Below, piece by piece: positions 1 through 8,598 of a stretch of 12,500 nucleotides of DNA. The position numbers were made by a program, and so were the translations under genes. Where the stretch lies: NCBI GenBank assembly GCA_016946835.1, contig JACVTC010000066.1, forward strand, positions 57,501 to 70,000. Direction: 5' to 3'. The notes beneath the pieces were generated by a model. It ran no database searches. It saw only the letters and a list, made by a program, of their open reading frames with translations, and was not told the DNA's origin. Source of the DNA: Neocallimastix lanati (nom. inval.) (Eukaryota; Neocallimastigomycota; Neocallimastigomycetes; Neocallimastigales; Neocallimastigaceae). How positions within the stretch are numbered: the first letter of the stretch is position 1; every line of letters begins with the position of its first letter.

Positions 1-440
1 CATTAAAGAAAAAGTGTTATTATTCCTTTGAAAAAGGAATGATTATTTCTTGGTATGGAAGTTTATATAGTATTCCTGACGGTTGGGCAATATGTAATGG
101 ATGTAGAGGAACTCCTGATTTAACAGATAAATTTGTTATTGGAAGTGGTGGTAAGTATACTTATGGAAGTACAGGAGGAAAATCTACTATACATCTCACT
201 AAAGATAATCTTCCAAAACTTGGTAAATTTGGGATTAGTAGTGATTCTCATAATGGTCTTTTCCATCATTCAAGTAATGGACTTGTTACCTGTCAATCTA
301 GATATTCTGTTTATGTTAAAAACGGAGGTGCTGATGATTGGGGTTCAAATTATGTAATTGATTTAAATGAGGGTATGAATTCATCGGCTATTAATATTAT
401 GAATCCATACTATGCTTTATATTACATCATGAAATTATAA
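1..440 (+). CDS. Phage tail-collar-like domain protein, 3' part only
   Basis: The frame is open from base 3, the left edge, to the TAA at 438-440 (145 residues visible). The Met at 39 is probably internal, because in collar proteins the domain normally opens with a G-M-I-x-x-W segment, seen here as KGMIISWYGS preceded by in-frame codons. Visible hallmarks, in order, are IPDGWAICNG, GTPDLTDKFVIGSGG, a Y-x-x-G-x-x-GG turn, an NLPKLGKF segment and a C-terminal NIMNPYYALYYIMKL. This order matches the tail collar family (Pfam Phage Tail Collar), found at the tips of phage tail fibres and in scattered bacterial and eukaryotic proteins. Function in this organism is unknown; an adhesive or surface structural role is only a guess. 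No intron is visible in the part present. It converges on the CBM48 gene. The family call is fairly sure, the role is not. Confidence 0.72.
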   Translation, partial: LKKKCYYSFEKGMIISWYGSLYSIPDGWAICNGCRGTPDLTDKFVIGSGGKYTYGSTGGKSTIHLTKDNLPKLGKFGISSDSHNGLFHHSSNGLVTCQSRYSVYVKNGGADDWGSNYVIDLNEGMNSSAINIMNPYYALYYIMKL

Positions 441-449
441 AGTTGATGA

Positions 450-455
450 AATAAA
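450..455 (+). promoter_or_regulatory. Possible polyadenylation signal of the collar-like gene
   Basis: AATAAA lies 10 nt after the stop codon, between the arms of a small inverted repeat (ATGAAAT at 446-452 and ATTTCAT downstream). In such AT-rich DNA the hexamer occurs often by chance, so only its position supports the call. Confidence 0.3.
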
Positions 456-922
456 ATTGAAAATTTCATATTAATTACTAAATACTAATGTTACTTATTT
501 TATTTTATTTTCTTTTTTATTTTATTTTCTTTTTTTTTTATTTTTTTTTTATTACTTATTTTTATTTTATATGTAATAAATTTAAATAAATTTGATACAT
601 ACAAATGTATAGTTAGTAATTTGATAATATTATCAAATTGTAACTATTATTTATAGAGAAGATTTTTAATTATTTTAAGTTAAATTTTTTTTACCAATTT
701 AATTTATGATAAAAATAAATTAATAAACTAATAAATAAATAAATAAAAAAGAAATATATATTTCAAATTATAATATAAAAAATCAATCTATTAAATTTAA
801 AATTATATTTTGTTTTTTTTGAACAATTTTTTTTAGGTATAAATTGAGATAATTTTCTTTAAGTAATAATAATTTTTATATAATTATTTAATAATTATTT
901 TTAATAATATAATATCAAATAT

Positions 923-924
<2 letters not shown>

Positions 925-960
<36 letters not shown>
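925..960. repeat. (ATT)12 microsatellite
   Basis: Twelve uninterrupted ATT units. Confidence 0.95.
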
Positions 961-1263
961 TTCTCTTGTGTTTATTTATATTATTATGTTTAAAAGTGGA
1001 CCAAAGAAAAAAACATTAATAATAATTTATTTTTCTCTATTGTATTTTATAATACATTTGATTTTTATTATCATTATCATTAATTATTTGGACTTTGCTA
1101 AATTAACATTTTTATATTTTTTTATTTTATGATAAGTTTTACTTTCTTCAATTCCATGATTTTATTTTATCGTAGTTTGTGATTTTTTCCCCTTATTTAA
1201 TTTATTTATTTATTTATTTATTAATCGTTATTATTATTATTTTTTTTTTATTATTATTATTTT

Positions 1264-1266
<3 letters not shown>

Positions 1267-1304
<38 letters not shown>
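1267..1304. repeat. Poly-T tract, 38 nt
   Basis: Uninterrupted T run, the longest homopolymer in the window, directly after TTTAGG. Confidence 0.95.
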
Positions 1305-1308
<4 letters not shown>

Positions 1309-1714
1309 ATATAAGATAGAATTTTAAATTTTTATTATTTAATTTTATTTTTTCTTTTTATTTAAGATAGATTTTAATTTATATAAAAAGAATTTTTTTT
1401 TTTTTTCATTGGTTAAGAGTAAAAAAAAAATACAAATAAGTAGTGAATAATATACATATATAACAATAATATTAATAGTGATGATAGATAATAATAGTGT
1501 TTATAACAAAGTAAATTAAAGAAGGAAAAAAGGATGATTATGGATAATTATATACAAATAATAAAATAAAAAAAGAACTATAAATCTTTTCATACTTTTT
1601 TTTATTTTATTTTATTTTGTTATATATATATTAATTTATTTTTCATTTTAGTTTTTATATATATTTCCAATTTTTTTATTATAAATATATATTTAATCCA
1701 TATTTAATTTAAAC

Positions 1715-1715
<1 letters not shown>

Positions 1716-1743
<28 letters not shown>
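1716..1743. repeat. Poly-A tract, 28 nt
   Basis: Uninterrupted A run. No flanking duplication or coding sequence is visible upstream, so it does not look like a retroposed tail. Confidence 0.95.
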
Positions 1744-1745
<2 letters not shown>

Positions 1746-2211
1746 TTGAATAAATTATATTTTATACTTTTTTATTTATTATTTACTTATTAATAACAGT
1801 AAAATAATATCATATATTATACCGTTAAAAAAAATAAAAAAAATAAAATACATAATTATATTTTGGGTAAAGGTTTTTTTTTTTTTTTTTTTGGTCTTTT
1901 TTTTTAAAAAAAAAAACTAAAAATGATTAATGAAATTTTATTATTATTATTAATAAATATTTATTATTTGCTATTTAGAAATAATTTTTTTTTTACAAGG
2001 GTAAAAAGGTTTCCAACTTTTTTATTCAATACAAAAAAGAAAAAAAAATGATTTAAAGAAATCGATAGTTATTAAAAATAAATTATATTTATTTTATATG
2101 GTTTTTAAATACTTTTCTATTTCTTTTCATTTTTTTTTTTTTTTTTAATTATTATTATTCATTAAATTATACAAATTTTGATGGAATTTCAAAGATTTAA
2201 TTTATCTTTCT

Positions 2212-2217
2212 TTTATT
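2212..2217 (-). promoter_or_regulatory. Possible polyadenylation signal of the CBM48 gene
   Basis: AATAAA on the minus strand, about 37 nt after the stop codon. The spacing is plausible, but the hexamer is common in this composition. Confidence 0.3.
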
Positions 2218-2253
2218 ATTCATTTTTCAAAAAAAAAAATAAATTGAATTTGT

Positions 2254-3497
2254 TTATCTTTTGTTTGGAATACCAGAATACATCTTTGAGTTAGAGAACT
2301 TTGTTTTTATTATTATAAAAAAATATAATAAATATATTATTTTAATAATATTATATAAAATAAAATAAAATAAAAATATATTATATTGGATTATGATTAA
2401 TTAATAAAAAAAAATATTATTATTAATATATATATATATTAATTTTTTTAATAAAAAAAATTTAATAAATTAAAATTTAAAAAAAAAAAAAATACTTACT
2501 CCTGTTTGTAATAATTGTGGTGGTAATGGATGTAAGATATTGTTAAAGTTGCCTGATTGATCATCACAGGTATCGAAATCAGCAGATAATCTCCTACAAG
2601 TTATATATAATTAAATTTATTCAAAAAAAAAGAAATTAGTACTGATATATACCTACAAAAAATTATCTCTATCTAATTTTTTTTTTAATAAATAAATTTA
2701 TATTATTAAATAACTTTTAATACTTACCATGTTCCATCAACAAAGAATTTGAATTCATGAGCTTTAGATCTGTCAAGGTATAAAGTAGCAATATGTTCTT
2801 CTGGGGCTTAATAATTTTTAATATAAAATAATTGTATAAAATATTTTTTTTTTATTTAAAAATAAAAAAAAAAAAAAAAAAAAGTAGAAAAATAAAAATT
2901 AGTGGAATATATTATTGATATAAAAGATTAAAGTATATTTTTAAAAATAAATTTAAATTTATATATCTAAAATTGAATTCCTTAAATTTTACCTTCAGGA
3001 TCTTGCATCATTGGAACAGAAGCTTGCCAATTATCAAAGGTACCAGTTAAGAAAACCTTTTTACCTCCAAACTTCCAACTATTAATTATATTTAAAGAAA
3101 AAATGTTATTTATTTATTAGTTACTTATAAGTAAAAAAAATTTTTTTTATAACAATTATTTCTTTTTATTAAACATATTTTATATAACTATTTCTATATT
3201 ATTTTTAAGAAATATATTTATATTCTAAGGCTATGAAATAATATTTACCGGAACTATAAAATATTTTGTATTAGGATTTGAGTTACCAAATATAAATAAA
3301 AAAATATATATTATAAATAATTGATTCAAATAATAAAATAGATAATATATTAGTTTATAAAATTCATCTAACAATCTTATTATATTTTTTCAATCAACCA
3401 TTTATGATAAATAAAAATAAAATAAATAAAAGTGAATAATAATAATAAAAGTAAAACTTACAAGAACTGGTTGTAAATTCTTGTTTGACTTTGTCAT
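2254..3497 (-). CDS. Stand-alone AMPK-beta-type glycogen-binding domain (CBM48) protein, six exons
   Basis: Spliced model on the minus strand: exons 3497-3462, 3253-3249, 3078-2993, 2806-2728, 2593-2500 and 2298-2254 (36, 5, 86, 79, 94 and 45 nt). They total 345 nt and stay in frame from ATG (context CAAAATG) to TAA, giving 114 residues. Donors are GTAAGT, GTAAAT, GTAAAA, GTAAGT and GTAAGT; acceptors end TATAG, AATAG, TTAAG, TGTAG and CAAAG. Introns are 208, 170, 186, 134 and 201 nt. The domain spans about residues 10-90. Visible motifs are FRWKFGGKKVFLTGTFDNW (13-31), EFKFFVDGTW (60-69) and GNFNNI (83-88). By alignment to AMPK beta, W31, K62, W69 and N86 sit where the glycogen-contacting residues lie, so binding of alpha-glucan is likely. 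There is no catalytic domain, signal peptide or membrane segment. The AMPK-beta C-terminal domain is missing, although residues 91-98 (PLPPQLLQ) resemble its first motif. The role is probably targeting or regulation on glycogen. Confidence 0.85.
3249..3253 (-). other. 5-nt microexon (exon 2 of the CBM48 gene)
   Basis: The minus strand reads TTTATAG|TTCCG|GTAAAT, an acceptor, five bases and a donor. A CTAAT branch-point-like site lies about 20 nt before the acceptor. TTC plus CG joined to the T opening exon 3 gives Phe-Arg, restoring the conserved FRW at the start of the CBM48 domain. Joining exon 1 straight to exon 3 gives a stop codon after a few codons. Confidence 0.75.
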
Positions 3498-4334
3498 TTT
3501 GTATTGTTATATATGTATTGCTAAATTTTACAATAATTAATTTATAATATTATATATATTTAGTCAATAGAATCTATTAGTATATATATATATATATATT
3601 TTTATTTATTTAAATAAGTAAAATAAAGCTTTTTTCATATAAATATATGTATTCTATAATAATTTTTCAATCTTAACATTTTATTATTATTTTTTTTTTA
3701 TTGTAAGTGGCTTTGCTTTTTTTTCTTTTAATTATTTTTCCCTTTTACAATACGAAATAAAAATAAAAATAAAAATAAAAAAGGAATAATAAAATATCTA
3801 CCTAGAATTATATAGATTGTTTATTTTATTATTTTAGTCTAATACGACAATAAAGAAAAAAAAAAAAAAAGTCACTTCTCTAATATAAATAGTAAGTTAG
3901 AACTTTCAAAAATTAAAAATTACTTTTAAAATAAAGAAAAAAAAAAGAAAAAAAAAGAAGAAAAGGTTTTCGTTCTCTTTTAATATTTATATATATTTTT
4001 TTTTTTTATTTTTTTATTTTATTTTATTTTTGATGTTTTTTTTCGGTTTAATTAAATTTAATTAAAAATTTTTTTATATTTATTAATTATATTAAATAAA
4101 GAAAAAAAAAAAAAAAAAAATTAATTTAAATTTATTTAAATTATAATTAATAATATTTAAATATTTAAATAAATAAATAAATAAATAATAATAATAATAC
4201 TTTTAAAAGTAATATTATTTATATAAAGTATTATTATTAAAAAGTTAGTATTATTATTATATATTATTTATGTATCATTTAAATAATAATAAACATTACC
4301 ATTTAATTATTTTTAATTATTATTATTATTTTTA

Positions 4335-4381
<47 letters not shown>

Positions 4382-5021
4382 TTAATAATATTTAAATAAA
4401 TTATAATAATATTTAAATAACTCTTTTTTAATTAATTTGAATTATTTTTTTCTCTTTTTTTCCTCCTTATTTTTTGATCTAGTTAAAAAATGATTAATTA
4501 GTTCTAATTCTTTTTAGGTTTTTTTTTTTTTTTTTATTATTTTATTTTTTTTAATTAGTATTTATGGTACAGTTTTTTATATTTCCTTTTTTATATGAAT
4601 GTTTTTCTTTTTAAAAGCTTACAACAAAGAAAAAATTATATAGTTAGTATATTTATTTTTATTATTCACTTTTCCTTTTCTTAATTCTTTTTCCTTTTAG
4701 TTTTTATACTATGTAAAATATAATCATAATAATAATTATAATATAAATATCTTTTTAATAATTAATAATTATAATTTTTTAATTCTTAAAATGAAAATAA
4801 TACTAAAAAAAAAATGAGGTCTTTTATCCTATATTTTAAAAATATAGAAAAACAGAAAGTGGTAAAAAAAATAATAATAAAAAAAAGATAAAAAAAAAAG
4901 TTTACATAAGTCATCTTATAAACTATCTGTATTATTTATTCTTTTTTTATTATTATACTATAGTATTCATTATACATTTATTCATTATTTAATCCCTATT
5001 TTATTATTTTGTACTACTCAT
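3498..5021. other. Non-coding region upstream of the CBM48 gene
   Basis: The first few hundred bases should contain the promoter and 5' untranslated region of the minus-strand gene. The only candidate core element is an (AT)n run at about 3579-3599, which is too ordinary here to call a TATA box. The rest holds homopolymers, (ATT)n at about 4335-4380 and TTTAAATAA-type simple sequence. No convincing exon was found on either strand. Confidence 0.6.
4335..4380. repeat. (ATT)n microsatellite, about 15 units
   Basis: Uninterrupted ATT array. Confidence 0.95.
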
Positions 5022-5188
5022 CCTCTATTTTTACCTATTCTCTACAGTATATCCTCTACAATATCCTCTATTTTTGCCTATCCCCTACAATGTACCCTCC
5101 ATTTCTATCTATCCTTTTCAATATATTCTCTATTTTTACCTATTCCCATTCTACTTATCCACTCCTTTTTACCTTACTATCAATCATA
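5022..5188. repeat. Decayed 31-bp pyrimidine-rich minisatellite
   Basis: Related units start at 5022, 5065, 5096 and 5127, with a 12-bp partial unit at 5053-5064 and weaker copies at about 4991-5021 and 5159-5188. Each opens CCTCTATTTTTACCTAT or a close variant and ends in an ATAT- or ACTTAT-like segment. The plus strand is rich in C and T and nearly free of G, unlike the A/T-only surroundings. A 64-residue open frame across it is a by-product of the repeat; its residues (S, Y, F, L, P, T) follow from C/T codons. Confidence 0.7.
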
Positions 5189-5280
5189 ACAACAAGTTGT
5201 TAAGTAAAAGTTTATACCATTCTCTATTCAAAGTATTTTCGATTCTTTTTTAGATTTTTAATTAAAATTATTTAATTAAC

Positions 5281-5318
5281 TTTTTTTTTAAATTTTTTTT
5301 AAATTTTTTTTAAATTTT
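5281..5318. repeat. Short 11-12 bp repeat of T-runs separated by AAA
   Basis: Three or four units of eight to nine T followed by AAA. Simple sequence with no further content seen. Confidence 0.7.
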
Positions 5319-5748
5319 AATTTTATTTAAATAAAAAAAAAAATTTTTTTTTGTATATTAATTAAAATTAATTTAAAAAAATTTATATATATATAAATTT
5401 ATATATTGTTATATGCTATTATATATATTAATTCATATTTTACATATATTGATTTATATTTACATACTTCTTTAATTGTTAGATAGTAGATTATATTACA
5501 TTATAATGATAATATATTTTAATAATATATTAATTAATTACATTTTATATTATTTTGATTTATCTTTTTTTTTTTTTTAAATTTAAAAATAATTAAATTC
5601 AATTTAAATAAAACATATATACTAATATATTCTAATATATGGTTGTGTAACTTATTTTTCTTTTTTTTTTATTATTTAAAAATAGCAAAAAAAAATTAAA
5701 AAAATATTATTATTAATAAAATGTTAAATAGCTACTTAATGAAATGTT

Positions 5749-5761
5749 AAAAGTTTTTAAT
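5749..5761. repeat. Left 13-bp target-site duplication of the retrocopy
   Basis: AAAAGTTTTTAAT, preceded by TT, so the junction reads TT|AAAA, the preferred nick site of L1-type endonucleases. Confidence 0.55.
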
Positions 5762-6230
5762 GAGCAAAGACAATTAGTTGACAATATTTTTAAACAGAGT
5801 TCAAATTCGTCGACTGTTCCATATTTTGTGAGGGATTTCAGAGTTTCCAACAAACGTAATATCATTAATTTGTCTACCTTTTGGATTGATGATGAAATGA
5901 TATTCCGTTGAGTCTATTGAATCTACCATTGCAAGAGCGTCGATGTCGAAATGATAAGCCCATGGACTTTCATCTATCGGTGAAAGATCTGATATAGATT
6001 CGGTTGATTACACTAATACTGAAATTATTACTCGCAATAATAGATGCGGTGTTATCATCAATGAATGGGAAAAGTTAAAAATTATTGCTTCTAACGCACT
6101 TTTATAATTATATAATATATATAATATATAATATTTCATTTCATGTATATATTTTTTTCATTTAAATCATGTAATTTTATTATTATTATTATAAATTAAA
6201 TAAAGTTATTCTCTAAGTCTAAAAAAAAAT
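5762..6230 (+). pseudogene. Retrocopy-like coding relic with A-tail and target-site duplication
   Basis: An island of clearly lower AT with codon-like sequence. Frame 1 runs from 5744 (an ATG that lies in flanking DNA) to a TGA at 5909-5911 and includes SSTVPYFVRDFRVSNKR and STFWIDDEMIFR. The reading then continues in another frame from about 5908 (VESIESTIARASMSK), crosses TGA and TAA at about 5953-5958, and goes on through GERSDIDSVDYTNTEI and RCGVIINEWEKLKIIAS to TAA at 6105-6107. So there is one frame change and two internal stops. AATAAA at 6199-6204 is followed 17 nt later by nine A (6221-6229). AAAAGTTTTTAAT occurs exactly on both sides (5749-5761 and 6231-6243). This is the layout of a 5'-truncated LINE-type retroposition. 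I do not recognise the protein; a processed pseudogene or the 3' end of a LINE are both possible. Confidence 0.6.
6199..6204 (+). promoter_or_regulatory. Polyadenylation signal inside the retrocopy
   Basis: AATAAA 17 nt before the terminal A run of the inserted copy, as expected when a polyadenylated RNA was reverse transcribed. Confidence 0.5.
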
Positions 6231-6243
6231 AAAAGTTTTTAAT
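6231..6243. repeat. Right 13-bp target-site duplication of the retrocopy
   Basis: AAAAGTTTTTAAT, identical to the left copy and directly after the A-tail plus one T. Confidence 0.55.
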
Positions 6244-6299
6244 AATATATTATTTATACTAATAAATATGAAAAGTTAATAATAAATGTTAATAATAAA

Positions 6300-6347
6300 T
6301 TGTTAAAAGTTATATATAAAATTTTGTTAAAAGTTATATATAAAATT
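6300..6347. repeat. Perfect 24-bp tandem duplication
   Basis: Two identical adjacent copies beginning TTGTTAAAAGTTATATAT (6300-6323 and 6324-6347). Confidence 0.9.
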
Positions 6348-7359
6348 AAAAAAAAATTTTTTTAAAAAAAAAAAAAACTTTATAATCTATATATATATAA
6401 AAAATGAAAGCTATAATAAAGACTTAATAGAAAGCATTTTAAATAGATTCTAATCTTTTTTTTTGTCTGTTTATTTATTTGTTCAGTAGTAGTTAATAAA
6501 ATTAAGCAATAATATCATAATGTTAGGTTATTAGATATGTAAACATAATTAAAATTAATTAAAAAAAAAAAAAAAAAAAGACCATAACTTGAATCTATAT
6601 AGATGTGTATATGAATATATGAATTATATATCTCTGGTTTGTTTTATTTTTATTTTATAAAATTTTTTTTATTATTATTAATTATGATAATATTATATAC
6701 ATAACACTTATTTATATTTAATAAATATATATATAAAAGTAATAATTAAAGTTATTTATTCAATTATTTATTTAAATATTATTTATTTATTCATCCATTT
6801 ATTTAATTTTCTTATAAAAAAATTTTTATATATATTATAATAAATGGAAGATTTAAATATTTCTTATAATATCTAAATAAATGCTAATATAATGAAATGA
6901 AAGCGAATTTAACCATTGTTATTACCTAAATGATTTAATCATATATCATATATATATTACTACAAGTAGTTTTAATGATTATAGATTATAATAGAAATAT
7001 ATAAATATTTATATATAAATACATATATATATATATATATTACAAATATCATAATTAATATGGTAAATGTTAAAAAATATGACTATGAATTAATCTAATA
7101 ATAATAAATACAAAATCTAAAAACAAATTAAAAAAAAAATTTTGTTATAATTTATCCTATTATTACTGTTATAAATATTTATATAACCATCCATTTATTT
7201 ATATATTTATTTGTGTTTTATCTATTTATTCACTTATTTTCATTATTATATAAATATATATAATAAAATATATATGTAAAATTTAAATATTATATATATA
7301 TAATATTTATGATATATTTACAAATTAATAATTATTATATAAAATATATTATTATTTTA
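6348..7359. other. Non-coding AT-rich spacer
   Basis: Contains an A-run at about 6560-6579, (AT)n at about 7022-7040 and scattered TTTA and TATA simple sequence. No exon-like or RNA-like island was seen on either strand. Confidence 0.6.
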
Positions 7360-7600
7360 TTTATTATTTATTATATATTATTTATTATTTATTATTTATT
7401 ATTTATTATTTATTATTTATTATTTATTATTTATTATTTATTATTTATTATTTATTATTTATTATTTATTATTTATTATTTATTATTTATTATTTATTAT
7501 TTATTAATAAATACTCTTTTTATTATTCAATTATTTATTATTTATTATTTATTATTTATTATTCAATTATTCATTATTTATTATTCAATTATTTATTATT
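7360..7600. repeat. Heptamer array (TATTATT)n, left arm of an inverted pair
   Basis: Nearly pure 7-bp units from about 7377 to 7500, then a 27-bp motif containing TACTCTTTTTATTATT (7501-7527), then more units broken by ATTCAATT. The 102-residue open frame here (I, Y, L and F only) arises because three heptamers make a stop-free 21-bp period, so it is not a gene. Confidence 0.9.
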
Positions 7601-7861
7601 CAAATATATATTATTAATTATTAACTTGTATATCATTATTAGTTATTGTGCATATTTAATTAATATTTATTAATTATTTTAAATTCACACAATTTTAATT
7701 TTAAAATCTTTTCCTAAAAAATATAAATAAAAAGAAAAAAAAAAGTTTAATTTTACTTCTTTTTATTTTTAATTTTAACTATATTTGGTCATATTAATTT
7801 TTGCATCCAATAAAATTTTAAAAAATAATTTTTTAAGAAAAAAAAATTAGTTGATGTATAC
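7601..7861. other. Spacer between the inverted heptamer arrays
   Basis: About 260 nt of AT-rich DNA with slightly more sequence complexity (for example TTGGTCATATTAATTTTTGC). No coding or RNA feature recognised. Confidence 0.6.
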
Positions 7862-7955
7862 ATAATAAATACTAAATACTAAATAATAAAAAGAGAATTT
7901 ATTAATAAATAATAAATACTAAATACTAAATAATAAAAAGAGAATTTATTAATAA
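7862..7955. repeat. 47-bp tandem duplication
   Basis: Two adjacent copies (7862-7908 and 7909-7955), each with two ACTAAAT-type units followed by AAAAAGAGAATTTATTAAT. Positions 7882-7908 are the reverse complement of 7501-7527 with one mismatch in 27. Confidence 0.85.
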
Positions 7956-7956
7956 A

Positions 7957-8135
7957 TTATAAATAATAAATAATAAATAATAAATAATAAATAATAAATA
8001 ATAAATAATTAATAATAAATAATAAATAATAAATAATAAATAATAAATAATAAATAATAAATAATAAATAATAAATAATAAATAATAAATAATAAATAAT
8101 AAATAATTGAATAATAAATAATTGAATAATAAATA
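7957..8135. repeat. Heptamer array (AATAATA)n, right arm of the inverted pair
   Basis: About 20 units, the reverse complement of the left array, with ATTGAATAAT interruptions near 8105-8135 that mirror the ATTCAATT interruptions on the left. Confidence 0.9.
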
Positions 8136-8194
8136 TAAAGAAAAAAAAAAAAGATCTTATTGGTTAATTAGTTATGTGCTTTCTCTTGCTATGT

Positions 8195-8206
8195 TGGTCC
8201 AGTCTG
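8195..8206 (+). promoter_or_regulatory. Box A-like internal pol III promoter
   Basis: TGGTCCAGTCTG matches the box A consensus TRGCNNAGYNGG at 10 of 12 positions, 29 nt before box B. Confidence 0.5.
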
Positions 8207-8231
8207 TTAGAACAATAAAGGTTACTGTAGT

Positions 8232-8251
8232 GGTGGGATTCGAATCCCACC
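8232..8251 (+). promoter_or_regulatory. Box B / T-arm-like palindrome
   Basis: GGTGGGATTCGAATCCCACC is a perfect 20-bp palindrome and contains box B-like TTCGAATCC. A canonical T loop has seven bases. Here the loop between GTGGG and CCCAC is eight, so one extra A is present compared with a normal T arm. Confidence 0.6.
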
Positions 8252-8563
8252 AAATTAGTAGTGAGGTATTCCATCTTTGGGTATGATGGAATCATAATGG
8301 TATCCAAAAGGCTTTCCCTTGGCTACTTATTCATCCAACTCTGATACTACGCTCAGACTTAATCATAGGTCTTGATGATGTCTCCGATCAATTCTGTAGG
8401 AATTAGACAGGACAAATCAAATTTTAACACACCAATGATTACACCCACTGGAGGAATGAATAATACCCTTTCTGATGATCGTGGTCAATGGAGATATATG
8501 TAGAAATATATAGGGAATTCAGATCTTGGTAGAAGTGTAACGTACTTGTTGTGAGCGGCGATG

Positions 8564-8598
8564 CTGTAGTGATATGCCATATATCATCATACCTACAG
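8564..8598 (+). ncRNA. Two-part RNA hairpin inside the SINE-like element
   Basis: CTGTAG (8564-8569) pairs with CTACAG (8593-8598), and TGATAT (8570-8575) with ATATCA (8581-8586) around the loop GCCAT. TCATAC is left as a one-sided bulge. CTACAGTAA (8593-8601) could instead pair with TTACTGTAG (8222-8230) in the tRNA-like head. Confidence 0.4.

Larger units (their letters stand above)
441..2211. other. Non-coding convergent intergenic region
   Basis: About 1.8 kb between the 3' ends of the two converging genes. It holds (ATT)12 at 925-960, a T38 run at 1267-1304, an A28 run at 1716-1743, further T- and A-runs, and TTTA-type short repeats. I looked on both strands for coding-like exons with lower AT and found none. 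On the minus strand this is also where any further exons of the CBM48 gene would have to lie. Confidence 0.7.

Noticed and set aside
133-357. 74-residue open frame overlapping the collar-like gene
   Set aside because: A shadow frame of the collar-like coding sequence, hydrophobic and without any motif.
1716-1743. Retroposed poly-A tail
   Set aside because: No direct repeats flank it and no polyadenylation signal or coding remnant lies upstream; similar runs are scattered throughout.
2254-3497. Non-fungal reading: intron-containing gene of a dictyostelid
   Set aside because: Not excluded, but five introns in 345 coding bases is denser than expected for a dictyostelid, so it is kept as the second choice.
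5009-5203. 64-residue open frame beginning MYYSSSIF
   Set aside because: It lies on the C/T-rich minisatellite and its composition is explained by the repeat.
7309-7617. 102-residue open frame of I, Y, L and F
   Set aside because: It is the heptamer microsatellite read in a stop-free 21-bp period.
7360-8135. CRISPR array
   Set aside because: The repeats are contiguous heptamers without spacers, and the genome is eukaryotic.
8188-8260. A functional tRNA gene
   Set aside because: The anticodon stem is mostly unpaired, U33 is absent, the T loop has an extra base and the acceptor strands pair poorly.
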